This document shows positions 44,351-53,337 of a stretch of DNA of 64,000 nucleotides, in pieces (the stretch's first letter is position 1; every line of letters begins with the position of its first letter). Source of the DNA: Clostridium zeae (lineage in GTDB: Bacteria > Bacillota > Clostridia > Clostridiales > Clostridiaceae); assembly GCF_017312485.1 (NCBI RefSeq), contig NZ_BMBA01000001.1:944396-1008395 (forward strand). Reading direction: 5' to 3'. The notes under the pieces were generated by a model that saw only the letters and a list, made by a program, of their open reading frames with translations, was not told the DNA's origin and did no database searches. The position numbers were made by a program, and so were the translations under genes.

Positions 44351-44379
44351 CCCAAAACTTTTTCACTAAGGCATATATA
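44351..44379 (+). promoter_or_regulatory. GCATATATA element before the DUF1659/DUF2922 pair
   Basis: CCCAAAACTTTTTCACTA followed by GCATATATA, nearly identical over 30 bases to 26251-26281. Confidence 0.5.
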
Positions 44380-44446
44380 TTAAGTGAAAGCCAAAAAACT
44401 TAAAGCTTTTGACTTTACAACTAAACTTTAAAAGGAGGAAAACATT

Positions 44447-44671
44447 ATGGCAGTAAACAAAGTTTTAGACTCAACTTCATTTGCAATAGAAGTTGAAAGT
44501 GGCACAGACAAGCTAGGTGCAAAGATCTACAGAAAGAAGTCTTTCTCAGGAGTTAAGAAATCAGCGACACCTGAAAATATTTATGCTGTAGCTGAAGCAA
44601 TCAAAAATGCTTTAAGTGCTGACACCAGAGACTACTATCTAAACGAAGCATCAAAAATAGTAAATGCATAG
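44447..44671 (+). CDS. DUF1659 protein
   Basis: 74 residues behind AAAGGAGG. 60 of 74 residues equal the copy at 26347, including the end YYLNEASKIVNA. Paired with the next gene. Confidence 0.88.
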   Translation: MAVNKVLDSTSFAIEVESGTDKLGAKIYRKKSFSGVKKSATPENIYAVAEAIKNALSADTRDYYLNEASKIVNA

Positions 44672-44717
44672 AAAGAATTTTAACCACCAAATCTAATAGA
44701 AAGAAAGGAGAAAAATC

Positions 44718-44933
44718 ATGGAATATACTTTATCTTTAACCTTCATTAATGCTGCTGGGGACAAGGCATCTTTAAGTATAGCAGGTGTTAAACCTGATAT
44801 AACAAAAGCTGAGGTAAATGCCCTTATGGATACCATCATAGCTAAGGATGTATTTGAAAACAAAGGTGTTTCTTTAGCTTCAAAATACGGTGCTCAGCTT
44901 TCTCAAAGACAGACTACTAAGTTTGATCTTTAA
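44718..44933 (+). CDS. DUF2922 protein
   Basis: 71 residues behind AAAGGAG. 67 of 71 residues equal the copy at 26614. The pair, its promoter element and its ribosome binding sites were duplicated as a unit. Confidence 0.88.
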   Translation: MEYTLSLTFINAAGDKASLSIAGVKPDITKAEVNALMDTIIAKDVFENKGVSLASKYGAQLSQRQTTKFDL

Positions 44934-44965
44934 TCATAAGGCTCATAGAATGCATACCTAACCTA

Positions 44966-45008
44966 AAAGAACCTCAATCTTGCTAACAGTTTAGATTGGG
45001 GTTCTTTA
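44966..45008 (+). terminator. Terminator of the yvrJ-DUF1659-DUF2922 unit
   Basis: AAAGAACCTCAATCT pairs with AGATTGGGGTTCTTT. Confidence 0.8.
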
Positions 45009-45153
45009 TTTCACTTCATTTTTTAATCATCTAGTAGACAAGATTTATTTACTGTTAGCTAATATTACTAAACTTCCCCTTACAGCCCCAATATAATTAA
45101 TTCTCTTTCAAATAGTCACTAGTTTGTTTCAAGTATAAATCGGTTTAACATAA

Positions 45154-45492
45154 TTTAATATCTTAATTGCATTTCTAAGTGCAGCCCTAAGATTAAATAA
45201 GGAAGATTTTCAAGGTATAGAGTTTTTGAATACAGAGCTTCTTAGAGAATTCAAGGAAGATAAAAAAGGAATTTTAGATGTTCGAGTAAAAACTAAAAAC
45301 AATGAACATATAGATGCGGAAATTATGGATCAAATGACAAGAGAAAAAACTGCAAGAGAACAAGGGTTTGAGCAAGGAACTAATCAAAAAGCTATTGAGA
45401 TTGCTAAAAACTTGCTTGGTTTAATCGATGATGAAACCATTGCCCTTAAAACTGGTCTACCTCTTGAAACAGTTAAAAATTTAAGGAATTAG
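45154..45492 (+). pseudogene. Rpn-family nuclease/putative transposase, truncated and internally deleted
   Basis: An open frame without start reads AFLSAALRLNKEDFQGIEFL, then TELLREFKEDKKGILDVRVK, the N-terminal part of Rpn/PD-(D/E)XK proteins, and jumps after HIDAEIM to the C-terminal KTAREQGFEQGTNQKAIEIA. Intact members are about 280-300 residues; this retains 112. Confidence 0.7.
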
Positions 45493-45515
45493 TTTGCAAT
45501 ATATATTTGAATTTT

Positions 45516-45540
45516 AGGAGTCTTAAAAGACTCCTTTTTG
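45516..45540. terminator. Terminator hairpin
   Basis: GGAGTCTTAAAAGACTCC followed by TTTTTG. Confidence 0.75.
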
Positions 45541-45733
45541 TTTTACAAACTATAATTTTCAATTCCTAATCTCTTCCTTTTCCTAGTGTTATCTCATTAT
45601 TTGCTAAATCACACTTAACTAATTTGTATATCACAATAATTTAGATATACAGACAATTCCATTACCATTAAAATCTCTAGACCATACTTTATCTCTCAAC
45701 CTACTATTCTCCATACCAAGCTTCACATTAGTC

Positions 45734-46846
45734 CTAGTCATTATCCTCTCCTCCTTCCTTACCAATTCCATAAAGCAATTTTTGCTCCAAATCATCATAG
45801 TCATAAATCCTCTGTTCATAATCAGCAAATCTAAGTTTTCCACTACTTCCATATCCTTTAGTTGTTTTATTATTTTCTGATTCCCTAGGGTAGCCTTCTT
45901 TAGACCAGTTTTTTAATATGCCATTAATATAGCTCATGTTAGGCTTTCCTAGTTCTATAGCCTTATCCATTGCCAGTTTTACATATTCAGAGCCATGCTG
46001 AGATACGGCCATCTTTAGCGCAGCTAAATTTGCTGTACACTGATTCCCTATTGCTGCTTCATAATACTTAGATAGGGTAAGTACTTCATCAGGCTGTACT
46101 TCATGAGACTGGAGATCCCCTGGAAAATATGGATTTGATTCAATTTGATTATCGCTAGGCTTAGATAAAAATGGCTTCTGTGCTAGTGTATTGTTTCTTT
46201 CAGCTTCAGCAGATTGAATGTTACTGGTGTTTTGATTACTACTTTCACATATTTCTGTGCTTTGTATTTGATTGTTATACTTTAATGCTTCGGTATCATC
46301 TTCTGTATACTTATCTTTCTCTGTATCTGTAGGTGTATTTGTATAGTTTTTTGTATCTGTATCTCTCTCTGTATTGGGGTCCTTACGTATAACGACTCCT
46401 TCATTACCCTCTCTACGATTCGTTAAGTTATCGCAAAAGTTTAAAAATAAATCTTTTATTGGTTTATTTTGTATATGTTCAGCAATATAGGCTATAAAAG
46501 ACTTGTCCTTAACTTGCTTCAACTCTTTTGTTATGCAATCTATTACAGGCTTACCTCCCCTAGACAGATTGTATTTGCCCCAATTTTTAATGGCTAGCTC
46601 TCTAGTAGACTTGTTATAGCTTATAACCTTATGATGATTAATAAATCGTTCCATAAGACTTTCTATAGTCTCAATACTATAGCCAAGCTCAAAGGCCATT
46701 TTCTTTTTAGTTATAACATAAATCCCTATACTTGTAGTTGAAGGGTTGCTTAAAAGATATAGGTAGAAAAGCTTATCCTCAGGAGACATTTCCTCTAAAG
46801 TCCTCGGATCTGTCCAAAATTCTTCATAAATTAATCTATATGACAT
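45734..46846 (-). CDS. Phage-type replication protein with DnaD domain
   Basis: 370 residues behind GAGAGGTG. The N-terminal winged helix (EFWTDPRTLEEMSPEDKLFY, GIYVITKKKMAFELGYSIET) is that of phage replisome organisers; a long low-complexity Asn/Thr linker follows; the C-terminal DnaD domain has KYYEAAIGNQCTANLAALKM and YINGILKNWSKEGYP. It loads helicase in phages and integrated elements. With the repressor pair next to it this is a residual phage or mobile-element module. Confidence 0.88.
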   Translation of the reverse strand: MSYRLIYEEFWTDPRTLEEMSPEDKLFYLYLLSNPSTTSIGIYVITKKKMAFELGYSIETIESLMERFINHHKVISYNKSTRELAIKNWGKYNLSRGGKPVIDCITKELKQVKDKSFIAYIAEHIQNKPIKDLFLNFCDNLTNRREGNEGVVIRKDPNTERDTDTKNYTNTPTDTEKDKYTEDDTEALKYNNQIQSTEICESSNQNTSNIQSAEAERNNTLAQKPFLSKPSDNQIESNPYFPGDLQSHEVQPDEVLTLSKYYEAAIGNQCTANLAALKMAVSQHGSEYVKLAMDKAIELGKPNMSYINGILKNWSKEGYPRESENNKTTKGYGSSGKLRFADYEQRIYDYDDLEQKLLYGIGKEGGEDND

Positions 46847-47017
46847 AAATACACCTCTCTAAATTCTAATATTTTATATAAATATCTACTTTTACTTATC
46901 TTATGTTCCTACTGTTTTGTCCTACATGAATCATGAATGTTTATCCTAATCAGCTGATTTAATAAAATATTCTATTTTGTTAACCATGCATTACACTCTA
47001 CAAAAAAAAATCTGCTC

Positions 47018-47182
47018 TACAGGTTTTTAAAATAGTTGGCTATCTTTAAAATCAATTCACCTTTAGGAATTTCACCCCTCTTTCTATATTTGATAATGTA
47101 GGTCTTGTTATACCTAGCTTTTTTGCTAGTTTATCTGTGTAATATTCATTTCTTTTCTTAATATTTTTATTTTGTTCTTCAT
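47018..47182 (-). pseudogene. Cro/CI-type small repressor broken by two frameshifts
   Basis: ATG at 47182 behind AAAGGAAG reads MKNKIKILRKEMNITQ, then in the next frame DKLAKKLGITRPTLSNIERG, then in the third GEIPKGELILKIANYFKNL and stop. Restored, it is a ~59-residue XRE helix-turn-helix protein. Its promoter (TTGACA, 18 bases, TACAAT on the minus strand) and palindromic operator are intact. Confidence 0.75.
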
Positions 47183-47207
47183 GTATTACACTTCCTTTCC
47201 AGTTTAT

Positions 47208-47225
47208 TGTAATTCTTGAATTACA
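47208..47225. promoter_or_regulatory. Palindromic repressor operator 1
   Basis: TGTAATTCTTGAATTACA is a perfect 18-bp palindrome between the -35 and -10 of the broken repressor gene. Confidence 0.7.
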
Positions 47226-47272
47226 TATTTGTCAAGCAAGTAGAACATTTTTTTGAAAATAACTTCCAATTC

Positions 47273-47290
47273 TGTAATCTATGCATTACA
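47273..47290. promoter_or_regulatory. Palindromic repressor operator 2
   Basis: TGTAATCTATGCATTACA, same TGTAAT-N6-ATTACA form, 23 bases before the start of the intact XRE gene. Confidence 0.7.
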
Positions 47291-47312
47291 ATAGTATCGA
47301 GGTGTTTAATTT

Positions 47313-47780
47313 ATGATAACTTTACATGAAATACTAAAAATTAGAAGAGATGAACTTAACCTGAGCCTACGAGATGCTGCAAAGCTTATTGGCATAAGTC
47401 ATTCATATTTAAGTACTCTGGAAAAAGGAATTGATCCAAGAAATGGTGCTCCAGTCAAGCCTACTCCTGAAACTTTGAAACGTATAAGTATTGCTTATGA
47501 CGCCCACTACGACTTTTTTATGAGACTTGCTGGATATTATGAAATCGAAGGCTTAGATGATGATTTTCTTATTGAAAATAATGAAAAAGATGTTGAAAAA
47601 ATACTAGAAAGAATTAAGTATATTTTGATGGAAGCTGATGATCTCACTCTTTCAGGTGAGCCAATATCAAAAGAAGCACTAGAAAGTATTGTAGATGCAC
47701 TATCCTATGGCGTTAGCCAAGCTAAAAAGATAAACAAGAAATTTAAGAGTAGAAAAGATACGAATGAACTTCGCCTATGA
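47313..47780 (+). CDS. XRE family regulator
   Basis: 155 residues behind AGGTG. HTH at residues 5-60 (ILKIRRDELNLSLRDAAKLI, SHSYLSTLEKGIDPRNGAPV); an alpha-helical C-terminal extension of ~80 residues. It faces the broken repressor gene across two TGTAAT-type operators. First gene of the plus-strand immunity-like array, though separated from it by ~90 bases. Confidence 0.9.
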   Translation: MITLHEILKIRRDELNLSLRDAAKLIGISHSYLSTLEKGIDPRNGAPVKPTPETLKRISIAYDAHYDFFMRLAGYYEIEGLDDDFLIENNEKDVEKILERIKYILMEADDLTLSGEPISKEALESIVDALSYGVSQAKKINKKFKSRKDTNELRL

Positions 47781-47873
47781 AACATTCCTTAAAGAGCAAA
47801 CAGTCTTTTAATATTTTTATCAAATTTAGATTAAAACCAATTAGTCTAACAGTAGTTAAAAGGATGTGAATAT

Positions 47874-48356
47874 ATGCTTCCATTAAAAGATACAGCTGAG
47901 ATATATCGTATAGGATTAGTTACAGGTCTATTCATGAAAATCGATGTTATTAAATGGGCTGACAAGATTATTGAATATGAGGAAAATATTGAGTATGAAA
48001 TTATTGAAATTTCGCTAATGCAAAATACTAAGGTAGAAGATATAGCTTTAAAACTTTATGAGATTAACGGTATCCCAAATAATCAAAATGTTCTAAACAC
48101 ATTTCTTGGATTATGCTCATATGCTTATACCAAAAACAAATTCACTGCCCATGAAATCTGCACTATTTTATATAAGTTCGTTATATCAAAAACTCATATA
48201 CCTTTAGCTTCTGATATAGAACAAATGATTCATTATTTATCAGACGGTTATTATCTAGCATCTAGTGGTACCTACGGTAATTTAAATGTAATTTGCAAAG
48301 ATTTAAAGAATTTTTTAAACATGTACTCTGAATATGCTAAGAGATTTATTTATTAA
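47874..48356 (+). CDS. Immunity-like protein, all-helical
   Basis: 160 residues behind AAGGATG. Mostly helical (IYRIGLVTGLFMKIDVIKWA, LNTFLGLCSYAYTKNKFTAH). No signal peptide. No named family recognised. First member of the array of ten small same-strand genes. Confidence 0.65.
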   Translation: MLPLKDTAEIYRIGLVTGLFMKIDVIKWADKIIEYEENIEYEIIEISLMQNTKVEDIALKLYEINGIPNNQNVLNTFLGLCSYAYTKNKFTAHEICTILYKFVISKTHIPLASDIEQMIHYLSDGYYLASSGTYGNLNVICKDLKNFLNMYSEYAKRFIY

Positions 48357-48492
48357 TGTGTTTTCCTGTCAAAAAGTATAAAGCCTTTTACTAAAATCAG
48401 TTTTCAGAAGTAATTTTAAATTTCCAACTGAAGTATAGTCAATAAATTGTGCAATATTAAAGATACTATTTAAACATCTGATAGGAGTTCCT

Positions 48493-48891
48493 ATGAACAT
48501 ACGATTAACAAAAGGAGCATCAGTTCCAAATATTAAATTAAACGATGAAATAAGTTTAAATGAATACGAAAAACTAACTTCTCGTTGGACTGAAATATTA
48601 TCAATTGTCCATGAAGAGATTTTAAAATATATAAATGACGATAGTTTATGCTTTGTGGATGAAGATGAATTATTTCCAACACGAAGTAAATTAACTGGCA
48701 ATTACTATATTGATAATGTTTCGTATATCAAGAGGTTAATCCCCTTAGGATTTCAAATAATGGTTAGTACAGTATTAACAGAATTTCTTAGAGATAAAGA
48801 AGATGGTTATTTAGGCTTAGAAATTACCTTATTTACAAAATCTGAGATTGATATTTTTGAAGTTTGGGGTATCGACAGTTCTTCAATCTAA
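48493..48891 (+). CDS. Immunity-like protein
   Basis: 132 residues behind AGGAG. Mixed alpha/beta; acidic, with WTEILSIVHEEILKYINDD and the C-terminal LEITLFTKSEIDIFEVWGID. No family recognised. Confidence 0.62.
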   Translation: MNIRLTKGASVPNIKLNDEISLNEYEKLTSRWTEILSIVHEEILKYINDDSLCFVDEDELFPTRSKLTGNYYIDNVSYIKRLIPLGFQIMVSTVLTEFLRDKEDGYLGLEITLFTKSEIDIFEVWGIDSSSI

Positions 48892-48982
48892 GATTCTTTA
48901 CGCAATGGTACTACCTTACTTTGAAATCTGATGCAACTGATATAAATAACTTATAGAGCTTTAATTATTGAGGTGACTTAAA

Positions 48983-49396
48983 ATAAAAAACAAACTTTTA
49001 GAGAAAATTGAACATCTTGGCGGAATGGAAAGCGATATAGATATTTTGGTTAGTATAGAAGATTTTTTTGAAGGAAATACAATAGAATATTCCTTTGCTG
49101 CCAATGCATGCGATGAAGATTTTAATGTAAATGAATTCTATGTAGCTTTTAAGAAGATAAAAAGTTTAGATAACGTTCAAGATATTTGGATAATGATAAC
49201 AGATATTGATGAACAATGGCCTTATTCTGACACAGCACTCATAGCAGTAAGCAGTGATATAGAGGAAGCTTGTGTAAATGAATGTTTTGGGCAAGTACCC
49301 CCTGAAGTACGTGAATTAAATTTAACGGATGAGCCTTCACTTCCTATCCCCTACTTAAATGATGGATACAAACTTCTCTCCTTATGGTGGGACTAG
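48983..49396 (+). CDS. Immunity-like protein, apparent AUA start
   Basis: The reading frame conserved in composition extends upstream of the first ATG (49025): IKNKLLEKIEHLGG directly before MESDIDILVSIEDFFEGN, starting at ATA (48983-48985) seven bases after AGGTG. This suggests that the original ATG became ATA. Starting from 49025 it is 123 residues but loses the N-terminal helix and has no ribosome binding site. C-terminal WIMITDIDEQWPYSDTALI is typical of a small immunity-like beta fold. Confidence 0.62.
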   Translation: MKNKLLEKIEHLGGMESDIDILVSIEDFFEGNTIEYSFAANACDEDFNVNEFYVAFKKIKSLDNVQDIWIMITDIDEQWPYSDTALIAVSSDIEEACVNECFGQVPPEVRELNLTDEPSLPIPYLNDGYKLLSLWWD

Positions 49397-49450
49397 CCTC
49401 AAATTTGTTTATATCCATAAGAAAACTCTGATAAGAATTTGGAGGAAAAA

Positions 49451-49891
49451 ATGATACATATAAGAGAAAAAATAGAGGATTTAATAGCTACTTATTATGA
49501 TGAAGGATTTTTCCTTGGAAGTATAGATGAGTCTTTAATTGATGAAACTGAAATTAAATTGGATGTTACTCTACCTGACAGCTATAAATGGTATATAAAG
49601 ACTTATGGATGCGGAGGTATAGGTTTCGATATAATTGGTGTTGGAAGAGATGGACACTTACCAGTTGTAAGCAGTACAGAAAAGTATCGTAGCTATGGTA
49701 TGCCAATTGGCCTAATCGTTATCCAAGATATTGGTGAATGGGTATATTGTTTAGATACTAATCGAATGAGTAAATGTGAATGTCCCGTAGTAACCTGGTC
49801 AATGCATGATAGGGATGGAATAATATTTAGAAACAATAACTTCTATGAATACTTGTTAGATTCACTTAAAGAAGCTATAGATAATCTTTAA
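49451..49891 (+). CDS. SMI1/KNR4 (SUKH) family immunity protein
   Basis: 146 residues from the ATG at 49451 behind GGAGG. SUKH pattern IDETEIKLDVTLPDSYKWYI, with YGCGGIGFDIIGVGR and IVIQDIGEWVYCLDT. SUKH proteins neutralise polymorphic nuclease and deaminase toxins. No toxin gene is adjacent. Confidence 0.88.
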   Translation: MIHIREKIEDLIATYYDEGFFLGSIDESLIDETEIKLDVTLPDSYKWYIKTYGCGGIGFDIIGVGRDGHLPVVSSTEKYRSYGMPIGLIVIQDIGEWVYCLDTNRMSKCECPVVTWSMHDRDGIIFRNNNFYEYLLDSLKEAIDNL

Positions 49892-50033
49892 TATTATAGC
49901 TTTGTAATTTTTATTAGTATATTAACGAAAGAAACCACTAAAACATTAAGACCTCTCCCCTGCTTCAATAAAACACAAGATATAATTCCCCCTTATACCA
50001 ATGGTACAATATACAATTTTTCTGGAGGATTTG

Positions 50034-50537
50034 ATGGTTACAAAAAATATAATTGAAAACACAAGTGATTTTATATCAATTGCAGAAAAAATAAATTGGT
50101 TTTCTAAATGCGGCGATATTAGTAATAACTATACGGTTGCTTCTTCTTTTATTGAGGCTTGGGATTCCTGGAATGAAAGTATGCTTAATGTATGGTCAGT
50201 CGAAGTGATTAACCTAGAAAATATATCAATAAACGTCATAGGTAATGATAGTATTGATTATATATTTGATAAAGTTTCCGACCATTTAGGACCTATAATA
50301 GAAAAATGCTTTTATGCATTTCAAATTAGACAAGAAAATATGGGCTTAGCTAGTGAGGATTATGGGCTAAGTTTTGAAATAATTGATTTTATAAAACGAG
50401 ATACAGCATGGGCTTGTATAGAATCTATACTTGACAGGGAAGGATTTTTCTCAAAGGTGTTCGTGGTTAATTCTACTGGTAGATGGGCATGTTCATGGGA
50501 TGGATCTTATCCTGATGGACACTTTGTAGTTATGTAA
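50034..50537 (+). CDS. Immunity-like protein
   Basis: 167 residues from the ATG at 50034 behind GGAGG (an upstream in-frame ATG at 50001 has none). Trp-rich (WDSWNESMLNVWSVEV; GRWACSWDGSYPDGHFVVM at the end). No family recognised. Confidence 0.65.
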   Translation: MVTKNIIENTSDFISIAEKINWFSKCGDISNNYTVASSFIEAWDSWNESMLNVWSVEVINLENISINVIGNDSIDYIFDKVSDHLGPIIEKCFYAFQIRQENMGLASEDYGLSFEIIDFIKRDTAWACIESILDREGFFSKVFVVNSTGRWACSWDGSYPDGHFVVM

Positions 50538-50607
50538 TTTAAAAGATTTCTCTTTCACTTACATATTGTAAAAAAAGAAGTAACTCATGTTTAAATAGGA
50601 GGATATT

Positions 50608-51012
50608 ATGCTTAAAAACATATCTGGAAAAGAAGAAGAAATTATTATGAATTTCTGTAGAGAAATTGTTGATGCTATCGCTGATAGTAATTACACTACT
50701 GTTTTTGAAAAAGTTGATGAAGCTAACGATTGGAATGCAACATTATTATCTGATGCAATAGAACACTTTAAAGAAGATAATGACTTACAAAAAATAGATA
50801 AATATGATGTTCCATGTACATTTAACCCTAAATATTCAGATGGAAGTAAATATATGCAGGAAGATATCTATATCTATAATGATAATAGTGGTTTCGGTTA
50901 CGAGTACCAACTTACCACAGATGGAGAACCAAATGATCTAATACTAAGCCTCCAATTTCTATTTGAAGGAGAATATTTAAAAGTTATTTTTGAAAGTGGT
51001 ATCACTATATAA
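50608..51012 (+). CDS. Immunity-like protein
   Basis: 134 residues behind AGGAGG. Acidic, NTF2-like end YQLTTDGEPNDLILSLQFLF. A relation to DUF7668-type proteins is possible but weak. Confidence 0.62.
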   Translation: MLKNISGKEEEIIMNFCREIVDAIADSNYTTVFEKVDEANDWNATLLSDAIEHFKEDNDLQKIDKYDVPCTFNPKYSDGSKYMQEDIYIYNDNSGFGYEYQLTTDGEPNDLILSLQFLFEGEYLKVIFESGITI

Positions 51013-51131
51013 GATATAGCTATACATTCATATTTGATTTCTATAATAATAATAAAAAATGTTTTGATTTATCTTATTCAAAATAAAATAATAAATTAAT
51101 TTTTTAATCTTTAAAAATATAGGAGATAAAA

Positions 51132-51617
51132 ATGAGTAATTATCCATTAGATATTGAAAACTTTCATAACACGATTTTAAGACTAAAGGGAATATCTACA
51201 ATAGAAAGTGGCATAAATGATTTGGAACCTATAGACTCAGAATTATTAGCTATACATGAATACTCCCATCTTCCTCATGCTACTCTTCTAAGGACTAATG
51301 GAGGTCTTAAAAATGAGATACTTGTACAATTTGAATTTACATTAGACAACTCGATTGAAAGTTTTAGTTCACTTGAATTTATAACTTGGTTCGTAAATGA
51401 CCACGCAAGATCTGGTATAAGAATTCAATTAAGGCCTTACGCACTTGCTCCTGTAACCCCTTATGGGAGACAACTAGGAAAAACTTTAAAATTTCATATT
51501 GATCTTTTTATAGATGGTGTAGAAGAAACATTACAACCGGTATTTGAGGTTATCAGCGAACTTAATAAATCCCTTAATTTGTTTATTGACTTATATGATA
51601 TACCTACAAAAGACTAA
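51132..51617 (+). CDS. Immunity-like protein
   Basis: 161 residues behind AGGAG. Beta-rich centre (ILVQFEFTLDNSIESFSSLE) and an amphipathic C-terminal helix. No family recognised. Confidence 0.62.
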   Translation: MSNYPLDIENFHNTILRLKGISTIESGINDLEPIDSELLAIHEYSHLPHATLLRTNGGLKNEILVQFEFTLDNSIESFSSLEFITWFVNDHARSGIRIQLRPYALAPVTPYGRQLGKTLKFHIDLFIDGVEETLQPVFEVISELNKSLNLFIDLYDIPTKD

Positions 51618-51755
51618 TACTAATTATATGATATTTTAAGTCCCATTCTTACTGTTTGTAAGTATGCTTAGTATTAACTGAAATAATAGTATTGGTTATT
51701 AAAAGTAGGACGCGGACTCTTTATATAGTTATATTAATAAAAGGGAGACGACTAT

Positions 51756-52085
51756 ATGTCAGTATTAGAAAAAGACAAGATTGATGCCATAGGTATAAAT
51801 AAAGATTCTAGTAGAATTATATTAATGATTTCTGATCACCTCTCTTGGGATAAGGAACATGAGCATCTTATTTTGCTTCAAGAAAAGGTTAATTCCTATA
51901 TTAATTTTATAGAAGACAAACAATTTAAAGTTATTTATCCTAATATAGATATTAGTGAATACACTATAGAAATTCATTTTAAATATAGTATCACAAAGAA
52001 CTGCTATAAATTTCTTGAAGTTGTAAATAAGAAATTAAACAAACTAGGTATAACCGTTGTATCACTTCTACCTGAAGGTACATAA
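51756..52085 (+). CDS. Immunity-like protein
   Basis: 109 residues behind AAGGGAG. Pattern RIILMISDHLSWDKEHEHLI with LLQEKVNSYINFIEDKQFKV suggests an alpha/beta sandwich of the kind seen in small immunity proteins. No family recognised. Confidence 0.65.
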   Translation: MSVLEKDKIDAIGINKDSSRIILMISDHLSWDKEHEHLILLQEKVNSYINFIEDKQFKVIYPNIDISEYTIEIHFKYSITKNCYKFLEVVNKKLNKLGITVVSLLPEGT

Positions 52086-52164
52086 CAATCATCTATTTGA
52101 AAGTTAATCCTAATTTTATAATCAAATCAACATTAATCCTAAAAATATTAAGGAGATAACAAAG

Positions 52165-52497
52165 TTGTTTATAAGACTATTTATTAAAACTACAGATAAT
52201 GATATAGCAACAGAAACTGTAAAGAATGTATTATCTCATATTCCTTCAGAACTTATACGTAAAGTAGATGTCAAAATTTAACCTTATTGGAAGTTTGATG
52301 ATGTTCTAGTCGCTGAACTAGAAATAAAATTATTTGAAGAATTAGATAAAAGTATGAAGGGCGAATTTTTGTATGCTATATCAAACTACTGGATGTTCCT
52401 AGGTTATGATAATAATGAAGCAATATCATCACAAACTATGGAAGATTGCATACTGAAATATTGTGTAGAAATGATAGATGTTCATTTTGTGGATTAA
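52165..52497 (+). pseudogene. Immunity-like gene with one in-frame stop
   Basis: TTG behind AAGGAG reads FIRLFIKTTDNDIATETVKN then LSHIPSELIRKVDVKI and meets TAA (52279-52281); the same frame continues without interruption as PYWKFDDVLVAELEIKLFEE to HFVD and TAA at 52495. A single nonsense mutation in a 110-codon gene. Confidence 0.7.
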
Positions 52498-52586
52498 ATT
52501 TAAAACTATCTTGTAACAAAAAACTATTAAATAGATTATCAGTGAAATAAATAATGACTAATTTCTGTCTGATTGGAGGTACATAA

Positions 52587-53165
52587 TTGAATTTTCATGA
52601 TTTCTCTGCCCTTAGGTGGATGTTAGGTGATGTAGATGGATTAATAAAAAAAGGATATATTTCAAGTGAGCACCATAGTGTAAGACTACTAAAAATTCTA
52701 TATATGCCATCATTTGACCCTATAGTTAACTGGGAAGTTTTTAAAGTAATAAACGGCAATACTATCGAATATTTTATTGTTAAAACATATTGGGATGGAG
52801 ATGAAGATTTTAAAAAGTTTAACTCAATACAGTCTAAAAGCAAAGCAAATAATCCCCTTTCTTCTGCAAGACCTCTAGATATAAAGCCAACAATAGTAAG
52901 TAGAAAGTATGATTTAAAAGCTTATTTTGCTGAAAACTTGATTTCTAAGTTACAAGAGATTAGAATAACACCATTTCCTAGCAGTAGTCCAACTGGGTGT
53001 GATGGCACCCTTTATGAATTATCGCTTAAACAATCATTTTACAACTTAGATATTCGTTGGTGGGAAGACGGGCCTGAAAATTGGTCTGAACTAACTGTTT
53101 TTATTAAAGAACTTTTATCTAGATTTAATGAACTTGTAGATACCAGCGCGTACTACTTAGACTAG
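52587..53165 (+). CDS. Immunity-like protein
   Basis: 192 residues from TTG behind GGAGG. RWMLGDVDGLIKKGYISSEH at the N-terminus, Trp-rich C-terminus (DIRWWEDGPENWSELTVFIK). No family recognised. Confidence 0.65.
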   Translation: MNFHDFSALRWMLGDVDGLIKKGYISSEHHSVRLLKILYMPSFDPIVNWEVFKVINGNTIEYFIVKTYWDGDEDFKKFNSIQSKSKANNPLSSARPLDIKPTIVSRKYDLKAYFAENLISKLQEIRITPFPSSSPTGCDGTLYELSLKQSFYNLDIRWWEDGPENWSELTVFIKELLSRFNELVDTSAYYLD

Positions 53166-53337
53166 TTTTTTGTAAAACGTATACCGTAAAAATGCCTCTT
53201 TTGTTTTTGCCTAATTAAGCAACTATTTATCTAGCCATTCAAAAATATTTAACTAACCTATTATCTTTAAAAGGAGGACTTCTCTACCCACAAGGTATTA
53301 AATTTGTTATAAAAATATATAGTTGAGGTGTTTTTAA

